NCBI GenBank assembly: GCA_963662175.1
Contig: OY759222.1
Span: 16,068,222-16,132,221 of the forward strand
Length of the DNA stretch: 64,000 nucleotides
Direction of reading: 5' to 3'
DNA from: Aradus depressus
Lineage: Eukaryota; Arthropoda; Insecta; Hemiptera; Aradidae
Shown here: positions 23,300 to 33,699 of the stretch, piece after piece
Numbering within the stretch: position 1 is the stretch's first letter
How the letters are laid out: every line of letters starts with the position of its first letter
Made by a program: the position numbers and the translations under genes
Notes under the pieces: model-generated
The model's input: only the letters and a program-made list of their open reading frames with translations
Database searches by the model: none
What the model was told of the DNA's origin: nothing

Positions 23300-24890
23300 A
23301 TACATACATGTAATCCGAGTTTATTCTTACCTGTATTTATTTAAATGGATATTTAACAAATTTTTTGTTTTAAAATATTTAAAAAACAATGGGATTACCA
23401 TGACCCAAATATTTTCTCTTGTTTTTCATGTATTTGTTTATCATACAAAATTACATCTCATCGTCAAGTAGGCCCACGCCCCCCAAACTTTTAAACACAT
23501 AAAATTTGTAACTGTTTAGGTATCATAAAATTGATAATTTAATTAGGAAATGCCGGTGAGGGGGATACCATTTTCAATGTTGAAATATTCGAGACTCATA
23601 AGAATCTTGGCAGTGTTTATCTCCTTAACGTTATTGTTCTTAAATACATCAATATTTTTAACACGAATTTACACAATTTTTCTGTATCAATGGAAAGCAA
23701 ACGAATTAGTTTTTTTTTTTTTTCTTTGAATTCTTGGTTTTTATTGTTCTGATGTCCATTGGAAAATTTTCTTACGGGTCTTGAAAAAAAATAAGCTTTG
23801 GGAAATTCCGACCAATTTCACAAAAAAAATTATTGAAAGCTGAAATTTGGCATGCATTTTAAGTTTGACTTTGGCAGAATTAATGAATAAATGATTTCAA
23901 CCGATGCAAATTCTGTAAACATTTCTGTAAATTAATTCAAATATCTTTATAACTTTAGTCAAATAAAAGACCGGTATAAAACCCCCCCCTTTTTTTTTTT
24001 TTTTTGAAATTGTAAGTAGATAAGTACACAGCCGGTGATTCACTAACAACTAATTTTCATTGTTTTCAAAACATTACAATGCATTAGTTTTTTTTGTTGT
24101 CAATTTCCTTCGATAGCTATAATTATTATGACTACCAAACTGCGTGAGGCATACATTTCCAAAATTATTAGTTGTACGTTGCTGCCTCAAACTTCCCTAA
24201 ATGTACAAGCAAACTTATGGATTCGAACTCCAATTTGGGTTGGCAGCAAAGCTTTTTTCTTTAAATATTCATGTTATTCAAAAGGTGAAGGTGGAGGGTG
24301 GAGTTAGGAGGTGTGTCTGATAATACCACCAATTAGACGAATGGAAACTATAATTTGGGATAAAACTAAAATTAATAAATTTGAAAACTTCAAAAAAGAA
24401 GTATATACACTTTGAAATTTTCACAATTGAGAAGCCCTGAAACGAATATAAACACCACAGTTCAACAAGATTTAAATTACAAAGCCGTAGTTATGCAAAA
24501 AGGAAACACTTACTACATACATACTTACGTACCTTTATCTTCTTGAGTTATGATCTTATCCTGAGGCATATTAGGCAGAAATAAATAGAAAATAAGTTTA
24601 GAAACCTCTACTTAAGACTTTTCAAGAAATTAAAACAAAATCCAGAAATTTTAACTTTTACCCCTTTCAGAGTTTTTACTGTGTCCTTAGTCCCCAGGAA
24701 AATGAAATCGAGGTTTTCTGCCCCCCTAACTTACGATATATCCCCCCCCCCCCCCCCCCCCCCTTCAACTTTTAACGTCACTATTGCCGGTCAACGTTTT
24801 CTTTTAATTATATTTTTTATTGCAATTTTAAATTATGTTTTATCTTCATGAAGAGCTGCCGCTGGGTTGCCATTCTCTCAAGTCATTCAG
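23300..24890. other. AT-rich stretch, no gene seen
   Basis: Contains C- and T-rich homopolymers (about 23983-24005) and a run of about 23 C at 24741-24763. No coding signature recognised. Confidence 0.5.
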
Positions 24891-24894
24891 GATA

Positions 24895-24985
24895 TTATAT
24901 ATATATATATATATATATTTTATTTATTTTTTGGTAGGGCTGGTGTGTCATCTAGGGACCTAAACATCCAATGGTCTTATCCCTT
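24895..24985 (-). mobile_element. LINE 3'-end scrap with AT tail (minus)
   Basis: Read on minus: GAAGGGATAAGACCATTGGA, TGTTTAGGTCCCTAGATG, ending in (TA)n at 24895-24917. The same 3' end closes the reverse transcriptase fragment at 45632-46084. Confidence 0.6.
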
Positions 24986-25002
24986 CCCCGTTAGCTCAAC
25001 TG

Positions 25003-25125
25003 TGGAGTCCTAAATTTTGCATTCCGTGGTTTAGTAAATTGAGGGATCTTAAACGAGTACCTGCCTGACATCGTACAGGCTCGGGACCTTTGCTTGACGT
25101 CCAATCCGAAGGACGGAGTGCTCGG
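25003..25125 (-). mobile_element. SINE-A copy 8, fragment (minus)
   Basis: Complement of the SINE-A core: ACTGTGGAGTCCTAAATTTT, CATCGTACAGGCTCGGGACC and AATCCGAAGGACGGAGTGCT. Confidence 0.65.
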
Positions 25126-25439
25126 CCGTACATAACAAATTGTATATTGGGCTCAGTCCGGTCATTAAAGATTATTATTATTATTTATATTTATTATTAT
25201 CTTGTTTGTTTTTCTCCTAGCACTAATTTAATTTGTTTTCATACTTTATACGGCACATTGATTTATTATTTTATTTATATTTTTTTTTATGTTGATTGTT
25301 TATGTTTATTCTTAGAGGACCTCGGTCCCAGAATATATTTCCTTTTCAATACAAGAGAAAGCAAGTCCCAAAAATACCAGCAAATATTACTGAAGGCAAA
25401 ACACACTGCTACTGGATCTGAGAAATGAGAGTGTCTTAT

Positions 25440-25650
25440 TGCACGCCGTCCTTTGGATGGGACGTTAAGCGATGGTCCCGAGCCTGTACATCAGATACTC
25501 GTTAAATACCCTTAACTGGGATAAGCGAAAATTAAGACTCCCATACTTGAGTAGGGCTCATGTCTACCAAACTGATGAAAGAGCACTTTGGTAGTAGGCG
25601 ATATGACCTCGTAGTTAAAGCATGGGCATGAGTCATATTAACTAACTCAT
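25440..25650 (+). mobile_element. SINE-A copy 9, 5'-truncated
   Basis: Starts GCACGCCGTCCTTTGGATGG and runs through the tail GTTAAAGCATGGGCATGAGT to TAACTAACT. The head is missing. Confidence 0.75.
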
Positions 25651-26111
25651 TGTACAAGGTTAGATAGAGAGTCACTGTTGTGCAATACTAGTTACATGTT
25701 TTGGTAAATTTTGCCTATTAGCTAAAAATGTTTTAAATATTGATATAATTTCTAGTAGATAAATTTAAGGAAGTTACATTGTATGTAACGCAACATAATT
25801 CATGTGTGATGTACAATTTTATATCTTTTTGTTTTTAAAATGACGATGACTTGAAAGAAACGTCATTTGAATAAATATATGAAAATATTGATAAAAAAAT
25901 AGTAGTGAGAGCTAAATTTGGATGTTTGAAGCTTTTCCTTTGGAAAAGGCCCCCCCTCCAGGAATTTGTTGAGGAAATAATTTTGAATCAAGTTAAGTGA
26001 GGTAGATCAAAAAGTAAATAAATATTTTAAAAATATGGGTTTGTTTAATCATATCCCATATCGTACTCCCATCTAAACTCATAGTTTTTTTATTTTTAAA
26101 TTTATGTAGAC

Positions 26112-26122
26112 AATAAAGTAAT
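26112..26122. repeat. Target-site duplication, Jockey 3' side
   Basis: AATAAAGTAAT, identical to 31079-31089 on the other side of the Jockey element. Confidence 0.85.
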
Positions 26123-26271
26123 TTTTTTTTTTTTTTTTTTTTTTTATTTATTTTTTTTTTTTTTTTATTTTTTTTTTTTTTATTTTATTTTTGGGGTTTA
26201 TTTGGTATATCTACAATCAGTTATAATATAACTATAAGTAAATTTGATAACAGTGAGTGTAAAAAAAAAAA

Positions 26272-26302
<31 letters not shown>

Positions 26303-26725
26303 TAAATGAAAAATAAATAATAATAATAAATAAATAAAAAATTACAGAAAAAAAAAATAAATAAATAAATAATAATAATAATTAAATAAGTAAAATAAAT
26401 AAAAATAATAATAATAATTACAATGGCAATATACAAATTAAGATAAAATATATACAAAATAAATAATATATACAAAATATGTACAAAATAATTATAATAA
26501 TAAAATAGCTTTCGACTCAAGACCCCTCGAAACACCCCGAGTATCTGCCATCCCAATTCCTCCAACTTAATGGAGGCAGGGGAGGCCACAGGTGGCTGAG
26601 TGATCCCCTCGCCATCTTGTTCCACCCTGGAGGTAGACCAAGAAGGAAAGAAGAGCTGAAAGTACGAGTTCATGAGGGGAGAAGCTGGTCACTACCAGCA
26701 CTCCCAGTTATATGTATATGCTATC

Positions 26726-29413
26726 TTAACCTAGCAGGTCTCTCGGCCAGCACCGCCTCAGCCTTCTGGGAGGATTATCTGGGTGGGAGCGGGAGGACAA
26801 GTGTCGAGCGACGGGATTGACATGGAAGGAAAGGTTAGAGTGGAATTTGGAGAAGCGGGACTTGGTGAGGTCAATAACAAAAGGAATTTTAAGGTCATTA
26901 TGGAGGGTAAGGTTGGACACATAGAAGGGAGCATCGACAATTGTTCTTAGGACTTTGGATTGGAAGGACTGGATACGCTTGATGTTAGATGGTTTAGCAC
27001 AACCCCATAGTTCCAGTCCGTATGTCCATATAGGTCTTATTATAGTCTTGTAAATGGTCAGTTTGTTTTCAATAGAAAGTCTGGATTGTCTGCTGAGCAG
27101 CCGATAGAGCAGGCCAAACCGTCTGTTCAGCTCCTGTCGTTTTAATCGTGTGTGGGGGTTCCATGTCAGTCTTCGGTCTAGGTAGAACCCTAAGTAGCGG
27201 ACTTGATTGGAGGCAGGGATGGGAACGTTATTGAAGGAAATCGGGGGACAGGATTGGCGTCTCAGAGTGAAGGTAACATGTTTACACTTCTCTTCATTAA
27301 TTTTCACACGCCACTGCCGACACCAATCCTCTATGTGGAGAAGGTGCTGCTGGAGCTTTTGGGAGGCTATGATAGGATCTTGGTTGGAAGCAAGGATAGC
27401 TGTATCGTCAGCAAAGGTTGCTAGGAGTGTGTTAGGATTGGTAGGAATATCAGCAGTGTAAACTGTATAAAGGATGGGACCGAGAACACTTCCTTGGGGA
27501 ACCCCCGCTTCAACAGGCACGTAGTCGGAGTACTCATTACCCTGACGAACTTTGAAGAAGCGGTTGGAAAGGTAGGACTTGAGGATGAGGTAATAAGTGT
27601 GGGGAAGGAGTCTCTTTAGCTTGAAGAGCAGTCCAGGGTGCCAAACCCGGTCGAAAGCCTGAGCCACGTCCAGAAAGGCACCCGAACAATAGCTCTTACA
27701 CTCCAGGGAAGAGGAAATGTGGTCTACAATGCGAAGGCCCTGCTGTACAGTAGAGTGATGGGTTCGGAAGCCGAATTGGTGGTCAGGAATAACATTTTTG
27801 GAGTCGAGGATGGGAAAAATTCTTTTTAGAATAATTTTTTCTAGAATTTTTGAAAGGATGGGTAGCAAACTTATAGGACGATAGGAGCTTGGAACGTTGG
27901 GGGGTTTTCCAGGTTTGGGAAAAAGGATAATGGTAGAAAATTTCCAAAGGGCAGGGAAGTAGGCTGTTCGAAATACACAATTAAAAATATATGTCAGGAA
28001 AATGATGGCTTTGCGGGGAAGATTTCTAATTATTTTACAAGTGATGAGGTCATACCCTGGAGATCTTCTTGTAGGTAAGGACTGGATAAAGTGTATGACC
28101 TCGGAAGGATGGACAGGTTTAGGAGGCAAAGAAAGTTGGAGGGGAGAGTCGAGGAACTTCTCGACTTTGTAAGATTGGGAAAGAGGATCGGGGTGGGGGG
28201 TGAATGTTTGGCGGAGGTGGGAAGCAAACAAGTTGGATTTCTCAATGTCAGATGCGGCCCACGAGCCATCTTCACGTCGAATAGGAGGAGAAGTGGTGTG
28301 ATACTTAAGGATTTTCCTTGTGGCTGACCATAAGGATTTATCCTGAGTGGATAAGGAGGACAGATAGGAGTTATATTTTTGGGATCGGTAGGATGAGAGT
28401 TGCTGTTTGAGAAGTCGGGAAAGTTGGTTATAGGTTTGGCGGTCTGTGGGATAGCGTGTCCTCTGCCATGTGGCTCGGGCACGACGCTTTGAGGAGATGA
28501 GGTTCAGGATGTCTTGAGGAAGGTGGTTCTGGGAACGTGTGGGATGAGGTGTTGGGAAGGAAGATTTCCAAGCAGTTTCTTGGATGAGGTTTGTGAATAA
28601 AGAAACTGCTTCATCAAGCTCTTCTGGGGTTTTAAGGGATATATTGAGGTTGATGGAATTTTCCAAAGAGTTTTGGAAGAGTTTCCAATCAACAGGACCT
28701 CGTGTTAGGGAAGGGGGTAAAGGTTTTGGGATAGGATGCAGATCTAATACCAAAAGGACAGGGCTGTGGTCGGAGGAAAGGTCATCGAGGTGGGAAATAT
28801 TCGAGTGAAGCGCGTCCAGGCCGCAAGAGACGTAGAAGTCCAACAGGTCTGGGAGTTTGTTAGGATCGGTTGGCCAGTAAGTTGGGAAATCAGGAGAGAA
28901 GTAATCATAATTACTGGAGGACAGGACTCGGTTGAGGACTCGGCCTCTCGAATTAGCCACTCTACTGCCCCACTGAGGATGTTTCGCATTGTAGTCACCA
29001 CCAGATAGGAATCGTGGACCGAGGGTTCGGAAGAATGCATGAAACTGGTCAGGTGAAATTACAGTTTGAGGAGGGCAGTACACTGCTGATATGGTGAGAG
29101 GAAAAGGAAACAGGGCAATTGAAATAGGGGTTGCTTGGAGATAGTCGAAGGAATAAGAAGGCAGGATATGGTGGGAGAGGGCTCGGCGGACAAGTACCGC
29201 AGTGCCACCATGGGCTCTACCATCCGGGTGGTCCGTCCTGTAGGTGATATAGTCCGGGATGTCGCAGTGTTTTCTAGTGGTCAGTCGAGTTTCTGTAATA
29301 AGAGCTACGTCTATCTTTTTGTTGTGTAGTAGAGCGTCGAGTTCGTCTTTGTGGTTGTGTAAGCCATTGGCGTTCCAAAGGAGGATGGATAAGGAATGTT
29401 GGGTAGGAGGCAC
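26726..29413 (-). CDS. Jockey ORF2, endonuclease and reverse transcriptase (about 895 aa)
   Basis: ORF2 nicks target DNA and primes reverse transcription from the nick. APE-type endonuclease covers about residues 8-225: WNANGL (13-18), ITETRL with E41, GGDYNAKHPQWGS (138-150) and SSDHSP (213-218). The reverse transcriptase is at about 480-740: FGFR (547-550), AFLDVAQAFDRVW with D582, GVPQGSVLGP (637-646) and FADD (667-670). The C-terminal thumb has RYLGFYLDRRLTW, TYGLELWG and DAPFYVSN. No RNase H is seen. The frame opens at GTG (29413-29411), overlapping the ORF1 stop as TAGTG; the in-frame stop before it is four codons upstream. I find no internal methionine, so translation must start at a non-AUG codon or by coupling or frameshift from ORF1. 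Confidence 0.92.
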   Translation of the reverse strand: MPPTQHSLSILLWNANGLHNHKDELDALLHNKKIDVALITETRLTTRKHCDIPDYITYRTDHPDGRAHGGTAVLVRRALSHHILPSYSFDYLQATPISIALFPFPLTISAVYCPPQTVISPDQFHAFFRTLGPRFLSGGDYNAKHPQWGSRVANSRGRVLNRVLSSSNYDYFSPDFPTYWPTDPNKLPDLLDFYVSCGLDALHSNISHLDDLSSDHSPVLLVLDLHPIPKPLPPSLTRGPVDWKLFQNSLENSINLNISLKTPEELDEAVSLFTNLIQETAWKSSFPTPHPTRSQNHLPQDILNLISSKRRARATWQRTRYPTDRQTYNQLSRLLKQQLSSYRSQKYNSYLSSLSTQDKSLWSATRKILKYHTTSPPIRREDGSWAASDIEKSNLFASHLRQTFTPHPDPLSQSYKVEKFLDSPLQLSLPPKPVHPSEVIHFIQSLPTRRSPGYDLITCKIIRNLPRKAIIFLTYIFNCVFRTAYFPALWKFSTIILFPKPGKPPNVPSSYRPISLLPILSKILEKIILKRIFPILDSKNVIPDHQFGFRTHHSTVQQGLRIVDHISSSLECKSYCSGAFLDVAQAFDRVWHPGLLFKLKRLLPHTYYLILKSYLSNRFFKVRQGNEYSDYVPVEAGVPQGSVLGPILYTVYTADIPTNPNTLLATFADDTAILASNQDPIIASQKLQQHLLHIEDWCRQWRVKINEEKCKHVTFTLRRQSCPPISFNNVPIPASNQVRYLGFYLDRRLTWNPHTRLKRQELNRRFGLLYRLLSRQSRLSIENKLTIYKTIIRPIWTYGLELWGCAKPSNIKRIQSFQSKVLRTIVDAPFYVSNLTLHNDLKIPFVIDLTKSRFSKFHSNLSFHVNPVARHLSSRSHPDNPPRRLRRCWPRDLLG

Positions 29414-30636
29414 TATTGGGATCTATTGGCAAGTAGGGTTATGATTGGGGTCAGAAGGTTGAAGAGTTGGGTGAACATTGACTCCATCTTCGTCATGAAG
29501 GAGGAGAGGACAGATGTTATGTCGGTGGCGGGAGGAGGGGGAGGGATGAAGGGTGAAGGACGGGGCGGGTAGAAAGTTGAAGACTGAGGGGACTGAGCCC
29601 TGGCCCCGGCCAATTGGGCATAGGAGAGACCTGGCTGAGCGGCGGCTGACATGGGAAGGGCTGTCCGAGGAGGCGCTGGTCGTGGTGCACCCTGATGTCC
29701 TGAAGCCAGGGCTGGGAAGTCCTTCGGAAGAAGGGCGAAGGACTGCGGGACAAGGGGCTGCGCTGCCTTGGGCCCTGTAGCGGTGGCGGAGGTCCTCAGC
29801 CGCTTCAGGTCCGTGTGCACGGTACACCCTCTGTAGTTGGCGGGGTGTTGACCACCACATAGAGCACACTTTGCTGGGAGGTCTGGTGGCTTCCGGCAGG
29901 TCTCAGTGGCATGCAGGCCCGCACACTTGACACACCGGACAGGGTGGCCGCAGTACCCCTTTGTATGGCCGTACTCTTGGCACCGGTGGCACTGAGGGAT
30001 ATCCCTCCGTTTGTTTGGCTCCTCCACCTTGACCACACTATGGACCAACCTTGTTAGAGCGAAGATTTCTTCATTGTTGTCTTGGGGCTCCAAATCCAAG
30101 AAAAATAGAGGAAGGAAAGCCTTCGTTGTTGGGTTCTTCACCCCGGAGATGTTCCTCACGGAGTAGCCCATCTCCTCCAGCTCCTCCTTGATGAGGGAAG
30201 TGGGTGTGGTCGGGTGGAGGTGCCTCAGTACCACTCTGAAGGCCTTCTCCTGCTTTAATTGATAGCAGTGGTAGCTATACCCGTCCTTCTTCAGGAGTTG
30301 GATGGTAGCGCGGTAGTCCTCCGACGTGCCAAGTTGGATCTTTGTGTGCCGTATAGAGGTCTGGCACACAAAGCCTTTAGGTCCCAGAATAGACCGAAGT
30401 TTTTTTAACAATTTTTCGAAGTCACTTATATTTGTGACGAATATGGGGGGTGGTTTTGGAGTAGATGGTGGCTCCTCTTCGTCGATGGCCAGAGGGGCGA
30501 AATGATTTGAGATGGGGGTAGTTGGACGTGAGATCCCCTGGGATTCTGTTTCGGCTGCCTCGCTGCCTTCCTTTGAATGGGCTTTGGCTCTATTGGAGGT
30601 CGGGCGACCTCTCTTCTTCACTCCTTTTCCTGCCAT
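29413..30636 (-). CDS. Jockey ORF1, Gag-like nucleocapsid protein (407 aa)
   Basis: ORF1 protein binds the element RNA and brings the complex to the nucleus. An ATG at 30636-30634 opens the frame. Residues 1-60 are basic then Pro-rich. A PRE_C2HC-like region spans about 130-205 (FRVVLRHLHPTTP, LVHSVVKVEEP). Three zinc knuckles follow: CHRCQEYGHTKGYC (216-229), CVKCAGLHATETC (235-247) and CALCGGQHPANYRGC (257-271). The C-terminus is Pro/Ala/Gln-rich. The length and domain order are usual for Jockey ORF1. It ends in TAG at 29415-29413, overlapping the first base of the ORF2 frame start. Confidence 0.92.
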   Translation of the reverse strand: MAGKGVKKRGRPTSNRAKAHSKEGSEAAETESQGISRPTTPISNHFAPLAIDEEEPPSTPKPPPIFVTNISDFEKLLKKLRSILGPKGFVCQTSIRHTKIQLGTSEDYRATIQLLKKDGYSYHCYQLKQEKAFRVVLRHLHPTTPTSLIKEELEEMGYSVRNISGVKNPTTKAFLPLFFLDLEPQDNNEEIFALTRLVHSVVKVEEPNKRRDIPQCHRCQEYGHTKGYCGHPVRCVKCAGLHATETCRKPPDLPAKCALCGGQHPANYRGCTVHTDLKRLRTSATATGPKAAQPLVPQSFALLPKDFPALASGHQGAPRPAPPRTALPMSAAAQPGLSYAQLAGARAQSPQSSTFYPPRPSPFIPPPPPATDITSVLSSFMTKMESMFTQLFNLLTPIITLLANRSQ

Positions 30637-31078
30637 TATAATAGTAGTGAGAGGAGCAAAAATAAAAAAAAGTATAAATATAATAATAACTAATAAAAAT
30701 GGGTGAGGGGGGGGGGGAAGGGGGGAATATGTAAAGTCTTTGGGATGGGGGGGAAGGGATGGGACACTACCTGACTCCTGGGAGCCCGTCCGCTGGGCAA
30801 CAGAAGAAGTGGGTCACAGTCACCCCCACTCTTCAACAGAGATAAAGGTTCCTGTTGAATGGAGGAAGCCCTCTCGAGCCCCTAAAACTATGAGTTTTTA
30901 GAACTGACCTGGCTCAGTTAATGAAGCTCCATTGTAGTCCAAAACTTGCACAATTTGTTCCAGTCACTTGAGGTCACTGTATGTCAAATTTCAACCAAAA
31001 CACTGCACTTTGACACATTAAAATCGAGCGGACAACAGGGACACGATGTAAACCCTTCGGCTGCTAGGGCCAGACTCT

Positions 31079-31089
31079 AATAAAGTAAT
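31079..31089. repeat. Target-site duplication, Jockey 5' side
   Basis: AATAAAGTAAT, matching 26112-26122. Confidence 0.85.
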
Positions 31090-31372
31090 AACTGATTTAT
31101 TTGTAAATCATAGAATATGAAGAAACTGTAGATTTATATGGATGGTATACTGGAGGAAAAAAACCTTCATTGCAGTTATAAATGTATATACAAAAAAAAA
31201 TATATATAGGAAGGTGAATGATAAAGACGTAGGGACAAAAAAAAAACAACGTAAAATATTAAAAACAACAGTTAATCTTTTCCGGCATTTCTTTACACAG
31301 GTGTATCCTCTTTATTTGACGACAATATTTCGGGACACTTCCACGCACCAAGCTCGGGTCACAATATATATC

Positions 31373-31675
31373 TTACCTGTAGCTCAGAGGTAGTGTGGTA
31401 GCCTAATGAGCTCAAAACCGCGGGTTCGAAACCCGGCCGAGGCCCTTAAGGTGAGGTGAAAAGAACTTTGAGCACGCCTTCCTTCGGATGGGGAGCGATG
31501 GTTCCGAGCCTGTACGATGTCAGGTACTCGTTAAAGACCCCTGCCCCTGTAGGCAAAATTTAGGACTCCCACAGTAGAGTCGGACTCATGTCTACCAGAG
31601 TGACGAAAGAGCACTCTGGTAGTAGACGATATGACCTCGTAGTTAAAGCCTGGGCATGAGTCATAAAACCTAAAC
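31373..31675 (+). mobile_element. SINE-A copy 10, near full length
   Basis: A-box-like TGTAGCTCAGAGGTA and B-box-like GGGTTCGAAACCCGG are well kept. The core and the GACGAAAGAGCACTCTGG hairpin follow; the tail is CATGAGTCATAAAACCTAA. Confidence 0.88.
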
Positions 31676-31679
31676 CATA

Positions 31680-32205
31680 AAAATACTTATACAGTGAAAT
31701 ACAGTTACATTATACCTTAATACAGGAAAGGAAGAGTTATATGTGTAAAATAATGGTGCTTCGTAAGCGGGGCCACATTGGCTTTGGGGGCTTACTTAAG
31801 GCGCACTGTAGATCCGCCATTGGTTTCACCTAAGGGTCAGATACAGACAGCATCCATCTCGTCTCATCATAGCTTCCAGTTCTAGGTCAGGGCGGGTCGC
31901 TCTCCCTCTTCAAGGACCTCTCCTACTGTGTCTCTCATTCTCAATGTCACCCCGTTTTGAAATCATAATTACATAAACAGTGGAGCCCGATAGACTTTTT
32001 CAAGGGTCCAACATACTCCAGCGGAGTGTGGACAGTGAATCTTGCTCACAGAGCGAACGTTCAGCGAAAATTGGCTACATATAATTCCAATATCTGAAAG
32101 AATATCAGCATTTGAAATGGCACACCTATCAAATCTGAACATGTAACTGGATGGTTTAGGAGGTTGGAATGTAAAGTGCATTGTACTGACACAAGCAACA
32201 GGATT
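31680..32205. other. Unassigned stretch
   Basis: AT-rich with a moderately GC-richer part at about 31760-31960. Nothing recognised. Confidence 0.4.
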
Positions 32206-32425
32206 AAACGTGCTTGCCTACTGACAGCTCAAGATCGCAGGTTCGAAAGCGTCCCGAGCCTGTACAATCAGGTACTCCTTCAAGTCCCACACCTTAGGTG
32301 AATATACCTTTATTGGCAAAATTTAAGATTCCTGCAGTAGAGTCGAGCTCATGTCCACCAGAGCGCGAAAGCAGTAGGCGATATAACCTCGTAGTAAAGA
32401 CCGGACATGATTCTATAACTATTTT
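32206..32425 (+). mobile_element. SINE-A copy 11, internally deleted
   Basis: GCTCAAGATCGCAGGTTCGA is joined directly to GTCCCGAGCCTGTACAATCA, so about 80 bp of the usual middle is missing. It ends near GACCGGACATGATTC. Confidence 0.7.
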
Positions 32426-32805
32426 TATAACTCAAACACTTAAAGCTCAAACATCCATTTGAGCAACCAACGTAATGGCAATGACATTCGGAATCCTGCG
32501 TTCGCAAGAGAAGCCATGTTCAGCATCACAGATGCGAGGCTGAGGTGTCAAGCCGGGGTTGGAAGACCCTAGTACGATTAAAACAAAATATAATTTAAAA
32601 AAAAAAAAAATTTCTTTGAATTAGGTTACCGTATAATTAAGCCTGGTTTTCCAGAAGTCTGCTGTAAAAAAATAGTTTAGCTAATATTACATTTACTGAA
32701 AGCAATCTAAGGTATCTTGGGAAAACTATGAGTGAATAGATAATAGATAAGGCACGACTGTTTTATGTGAGGCATCGTCGGAAAAGGGATCTTATCTTCA
32801 GTTAG

Positions 32806-32997
32806 TTATTATGACTAATGCCTCAGGGCTTTGAATACCAGGTCATATCGCCTACTACCAGAGCGCTTTTCCAACACTCTGGTGGACATGAGACCGACTC
32901 AACTATGGAAGTCCTAATTTTCGCCTAGCCCAAATTTCTATTCACTTAGGGTAGGGGTCTTTAATGAGTACCTGATATCGTACATACTACTAACGTC
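32806..32997 (-). mobile_element. SINE-A copy 12, 3' part (minus)
   Basis: GCCTACTACCAGAGCGCTTT and CACTCTGGTGGACATGAGAC form the hairpin region. The copy stops within the core, so the tRNA-like head is absent. Confidence 0.75.
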
Positions 32998-32999
32998 CA

Positions 33000-33394
33000 T
33001 GTGTGTTTTGCCATCATTAATATGGAGTCTGGTTAGTAATTTATTGTATTACAATACGTATATACTATCCTATTGTTACGCTGATTATTGTTCTTCGTAG
33101 GCTATGTTTGAACGAGACTTATATTGATTCTACATGTAAAATTTCTTGAAAACCGGATGAATCCTTAAACAGCTAGCACTAATTTTTTTTAGGCCCCCTC
33201 CCTCTGGTTAATCTTTATTTATTTTACTAGCGGACTTTTCAGGTAATTGCATTGCTACTAAAGTCCTCATCAAGGTTACCCAATAACAAAGAATCATATT
33301 TGATCGACAGACAGTTTCATATAAATAAAGACAGGTGGTGAGGGAACTAGATCTTCTGGACAAACAGAGGAAGGCCACCTAAATATTTTTTCCT
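33000..33394. other. Unassigned AT-rich stretch
   Basis: No gene or repeat recognised between SINE-A copy 12 and the exon-like segment. Confidence 0.4.
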
Positions 33395-33682
33395 TAGGAA
33401 ACCCCCTAGAAAATGTTGAACTGCCCCCAGAGATTGACCTATTCGAACAAGACTGGGAGGAGGTTCGGCGGCGGCACCTATGTCTTGTTGTCTGACCTTG
33501 TCTAGAGGTGGCTATGTTCCTGGAGGGAGGGAGACCAGCGAGGTAACCGTCCACCCTGGCTCAGTCCACCTCACAGGATCCAGTATCGCGGTTCTTTGGA
33601 TACCCTGGCACAAGGCACCAACTTCATCCATCCCCAGTCAGCCGTCGTCTTCTTAGACAGGCCCTTTCTGCACAACCGAGGT
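33395..33682 (+). other. Unidentified exon-like segment, possibly a gene relic
   Basis: A GC-richer island after a TTCCTTAG acceptor reads NPLENVELPPEIDLFEQDWE then EVRRRHLCLVV and a TGA. A second part after CTCACAG reads IQYRGSLDTLAQGTNFIHPQ then SAVVFLDRPFLHNR up to a good donor G/GTAAGT at 33682. Both parts look protein-like but are in different frames with a stop between, so this is two exons with a short unrecognised intron, or a broken copy. I do not recognise the family. Confidence 0.3.
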
Positions 33683-33699
33683 AAGTCAACCTCCATTAT

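Larger units (their letters stand above)
26123..31078 (-). mobile_element. Full-length Jockey-clade non-LTR retrotransposon (minus)
   Basis: About 4.96 kb from a 5' end reading AGAGTCTGGCCCTAGCAGCC (complement of 31059-31078) to a poly-A tail seen as plus-strand poly-T from 26123. An 11-bp duplication flanks it. Order on the minus strand: 5' UTR 31078-30637, ORF1 30636-29413, ORF2 29413-26726, then a 3' UTR with (AAT)n-like repeats. Both ORFs are open. Jockey elements copy RNA into a nicked target by target-primed reverse transcription. Related truncated copies lie at 36001, 59824 and 62265. A poly-A tail with a duplication and no LTRs excludes an LTR element. Confidence 0.93.

Noticed and set aside
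26221..26673. 150-codon minus-strand frame rich in Ile/Tyr/Phe
   Set aside because: It is the AAT-repeat 3' UTR of the Jockey element, low complexity.
29413..30636. Retroviral or LTR-retrotransposon Gag
   Set aside because: Zinc knuckles alone could suggest this, but the element has no LTRs, has an APE endonuclease and poly-A tail, and is Jockey.
33579..33682. Alpha-amylase-like exon (SAVVFLD followed by HNRG)
   Set aside because: The resemblance to the amylase VFxDNHDNQRG block is weak, the upstream residues do not fit, and key catalytic residues are not visible.
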